From JACKAN01 sp964502735 (GTDB lineage Bacteria > Bdellovibrionota > Bdellovibrionia > Bdellovibrionales > UBA1609), in NCBI GenBank assembly GCA_964502735.1, contig CAZCYD010000098.1, forward strand, positions 1 to 6,065: DNA of 6,065 nucleotides, read 5' to 3'. A program made the translations under genes and the position numbers. The notes under the pieces were generated by a model that saw nothing but the letters and a program-made list of their open reading frames with translations, had not been told where the DNA came from and did no database searches. How positions within the stretch are numbered: position 1 is the first letter of the stretch; each line of letters begins with the position of its first letter. Below, in pieces: positions 5,321-6,065 of this stretch.

Positions 5321-6065
5321 ATGAGATTTAAAGTCTTTAAACTTTCAATAAGTTTTTTATTTATATTTTTTAATTCTCTGATTTTTTCCGGTGCAACTCA
5401 AGGCTACACAATCATAAGAGAATCTATGCATTGTCCAAAATATGTGGGGTTTGATAGTGCTGTAATAGTGAATAATCAGTTTGTAGGCTGTGTAGATGTT
5501 AACGTCAGTTTAGCTACTCAAACACCTATGATTTATAATCCAGCAGACGGATCGCCAAGCTCCTGGCAATTTGGAACGGGAGAAACGACGCAGAGGTCTC
5601 CTGAATACTTAGGTAATTCTGTTGACCTAGGCGCTGCTGGAGAAGATCAGGCTCCAGTTGCTGAACCAGATCCAGAAACTTCTAGAGGAACTGCCGGAAC
5701 AACTAGTGATGAACAACAGCGGGCGGAGCAGGCACGGCAGCAAGAAGCAGAAAGAGACGAGAGGCGTGAACAACGCGAGGAGCAGGCGGCTAGGGGAGAA
5801 ACATCAAACAATCATGACGAAGGAAGTGAGGGGTCAGCCACAGTGGGAGGATCTTCTGGTCTGTGCTCTGGAGAACAAGAATTACTAAAACAAGAGTTCG
5901 AAGCCAATTGCAAAACCCAACATAAACAAGCTCACTTTTGCTGTGGTGGTGGGGGAGCCGGTTGTTTAGTTGGTATGGACCCAGGTTCAAGTGGAGCGGC
6001 CATGGCTTCGGTGGGCACGATGCTAGCTTCAACTTTAATAGGTATGAGACAAATGCAAGGTATGG
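5321..6065 (+). CDS. Exported Gln/Glu/Arg-rich protein of unknown function, cut by the right edge
   Basis: From ATG 5321 the frame is open for 248 codons to the end of the window with no stop, so the gene is partial at its 3' end. I do not recognise the family. Residues 1-25 form a Sec signal peptide: basic start, a phenylalanine-rich hydrophobic core, and SGA before Thr26 as the likely cleavage site. The mature part has: residues 26 to about 65 with Cys38 and Cys57, a possible disulfide pair; a Pro/Gly/Ser/Thr-rich stretch (about 66-128); a highly charged Gln/Glu/Arg segment (about 130-160, for example EQQRAEQARQQEAERDERRE) likely to be helical or disordered; a Gly/Ser linker; a cysteine group (182, 197, 207, 208, 215) containing FCCGGGGAGC; and a small-residue, Met-rich segment (about 219-248) that could begin a membrane or packed helix. 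A promoter (5279-5287) and binding site (5309-5313) precede it. Its place beside an exported protease may be meaningful but proves nothing about function. Confidence 0.8.
   Translation, partial: MRFKVFKLSISFLFIFFNSLIFSGATQGYTIIRESMHCPKYVGFDSAVIVNNQFVGCVDVNVSLATQTPMIYNPADGSPSSWQFGTGETTQRSPEYLGNSVDLGAAGEDQAPVAEPDPETSRGTAGTTSDEQQRAEQARQQEAERDERREQREEQAARGETSNNHDEGSEGSATVGGSSGLCSGEQELLKQEFEANCKTQHKQAHFCCGGGGAGCLVGMDPGSSGAAMASVGTMLASTLIGMRQMQGM

Noticed and set aside
5658..5888. 76-codon + strand open frame starting at 5658
   Set aside because: It lies in a shifted frame inside the open coding region from 5321, which has a signal peptide, binding site and promoter. The short frame has none of these.
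1..6065. CRISPR array, rRNA or integrase-type mobile element
   Set aside because: No regularly spaced repeats, rRNA-like sequence or integrase frame was seen on either strand.

Overview
The window looks like part of a chromosome or large replicon from a moderately AT-rich Gram-negative bacterium. The evidence is one Sec lipoprotein with a lipobox, two Sec-exported proteins, and a prolyl oligopeptidase of the bacterial S9A type. The mix of exported peptidases and small charged or cysteine-rich secreted proteins would suit a Bdellovibrionota-like predator, but that is a guess from style, and no marker gene is present to settle it. All confident genes lie on the + strand.

Layout: (1) Positions 1-362 hold no convincing gene, only short open stretches and a 9-bp inverted repeat. 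(2) Positions 363-1416 form a compact two-gene toxin-antitoxin operon. A ParD-like antitoxin is followed, with an ATGA overlap, by a zeta-type P-loop kinase toxin. A nested palindrome built on TGTAGC/GCTACA overlaps its likely promoter and is a good candidate for the autoregulatory operator. (3) Two bases after the toxin stop, positions 1419 to about 1515 look like the decayed right end of an IS3-family element on the - strand: a TG-tipped terminal sequence and the last codons of a transposase. (4) Positions 1634-3748 encode a complete lipoprotein prolyl oligopeptidase with all catalytic residues. (5) Positions 3749-3976 form an intergenic region with a striking series of long G runs. (6) Positions 3977-5113 encode an exported trypsin-like serine protease. 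(7) Positions 5114-5320 are intergenic with inverted repeats and an extended -10 promoter. (8) Position 5321 to the right edge holds the first 248 codons of an exported, Gln/Glu/Arg-rich, cysteine-containing protein of unknown function that has no stop in the window.

The left third, the toxin-antitoxin pair plus the insertion-sequence scar, reads as an accessory, transferred module. It is more AT-rich than the peptidase genes downstream. The three genes on the right all encode cell-envelope or exported proteins. They are separated by 200-230 bp gaps with their own possible promoters, so they look like separate transcription units rather than one operon. The least expected points are the pairing of a ParD-like antitoxin with a zeta kinase (classically paired with epsilon or PezA), the operator architecture, and the unidentified secreted protein beside the secreted protease.
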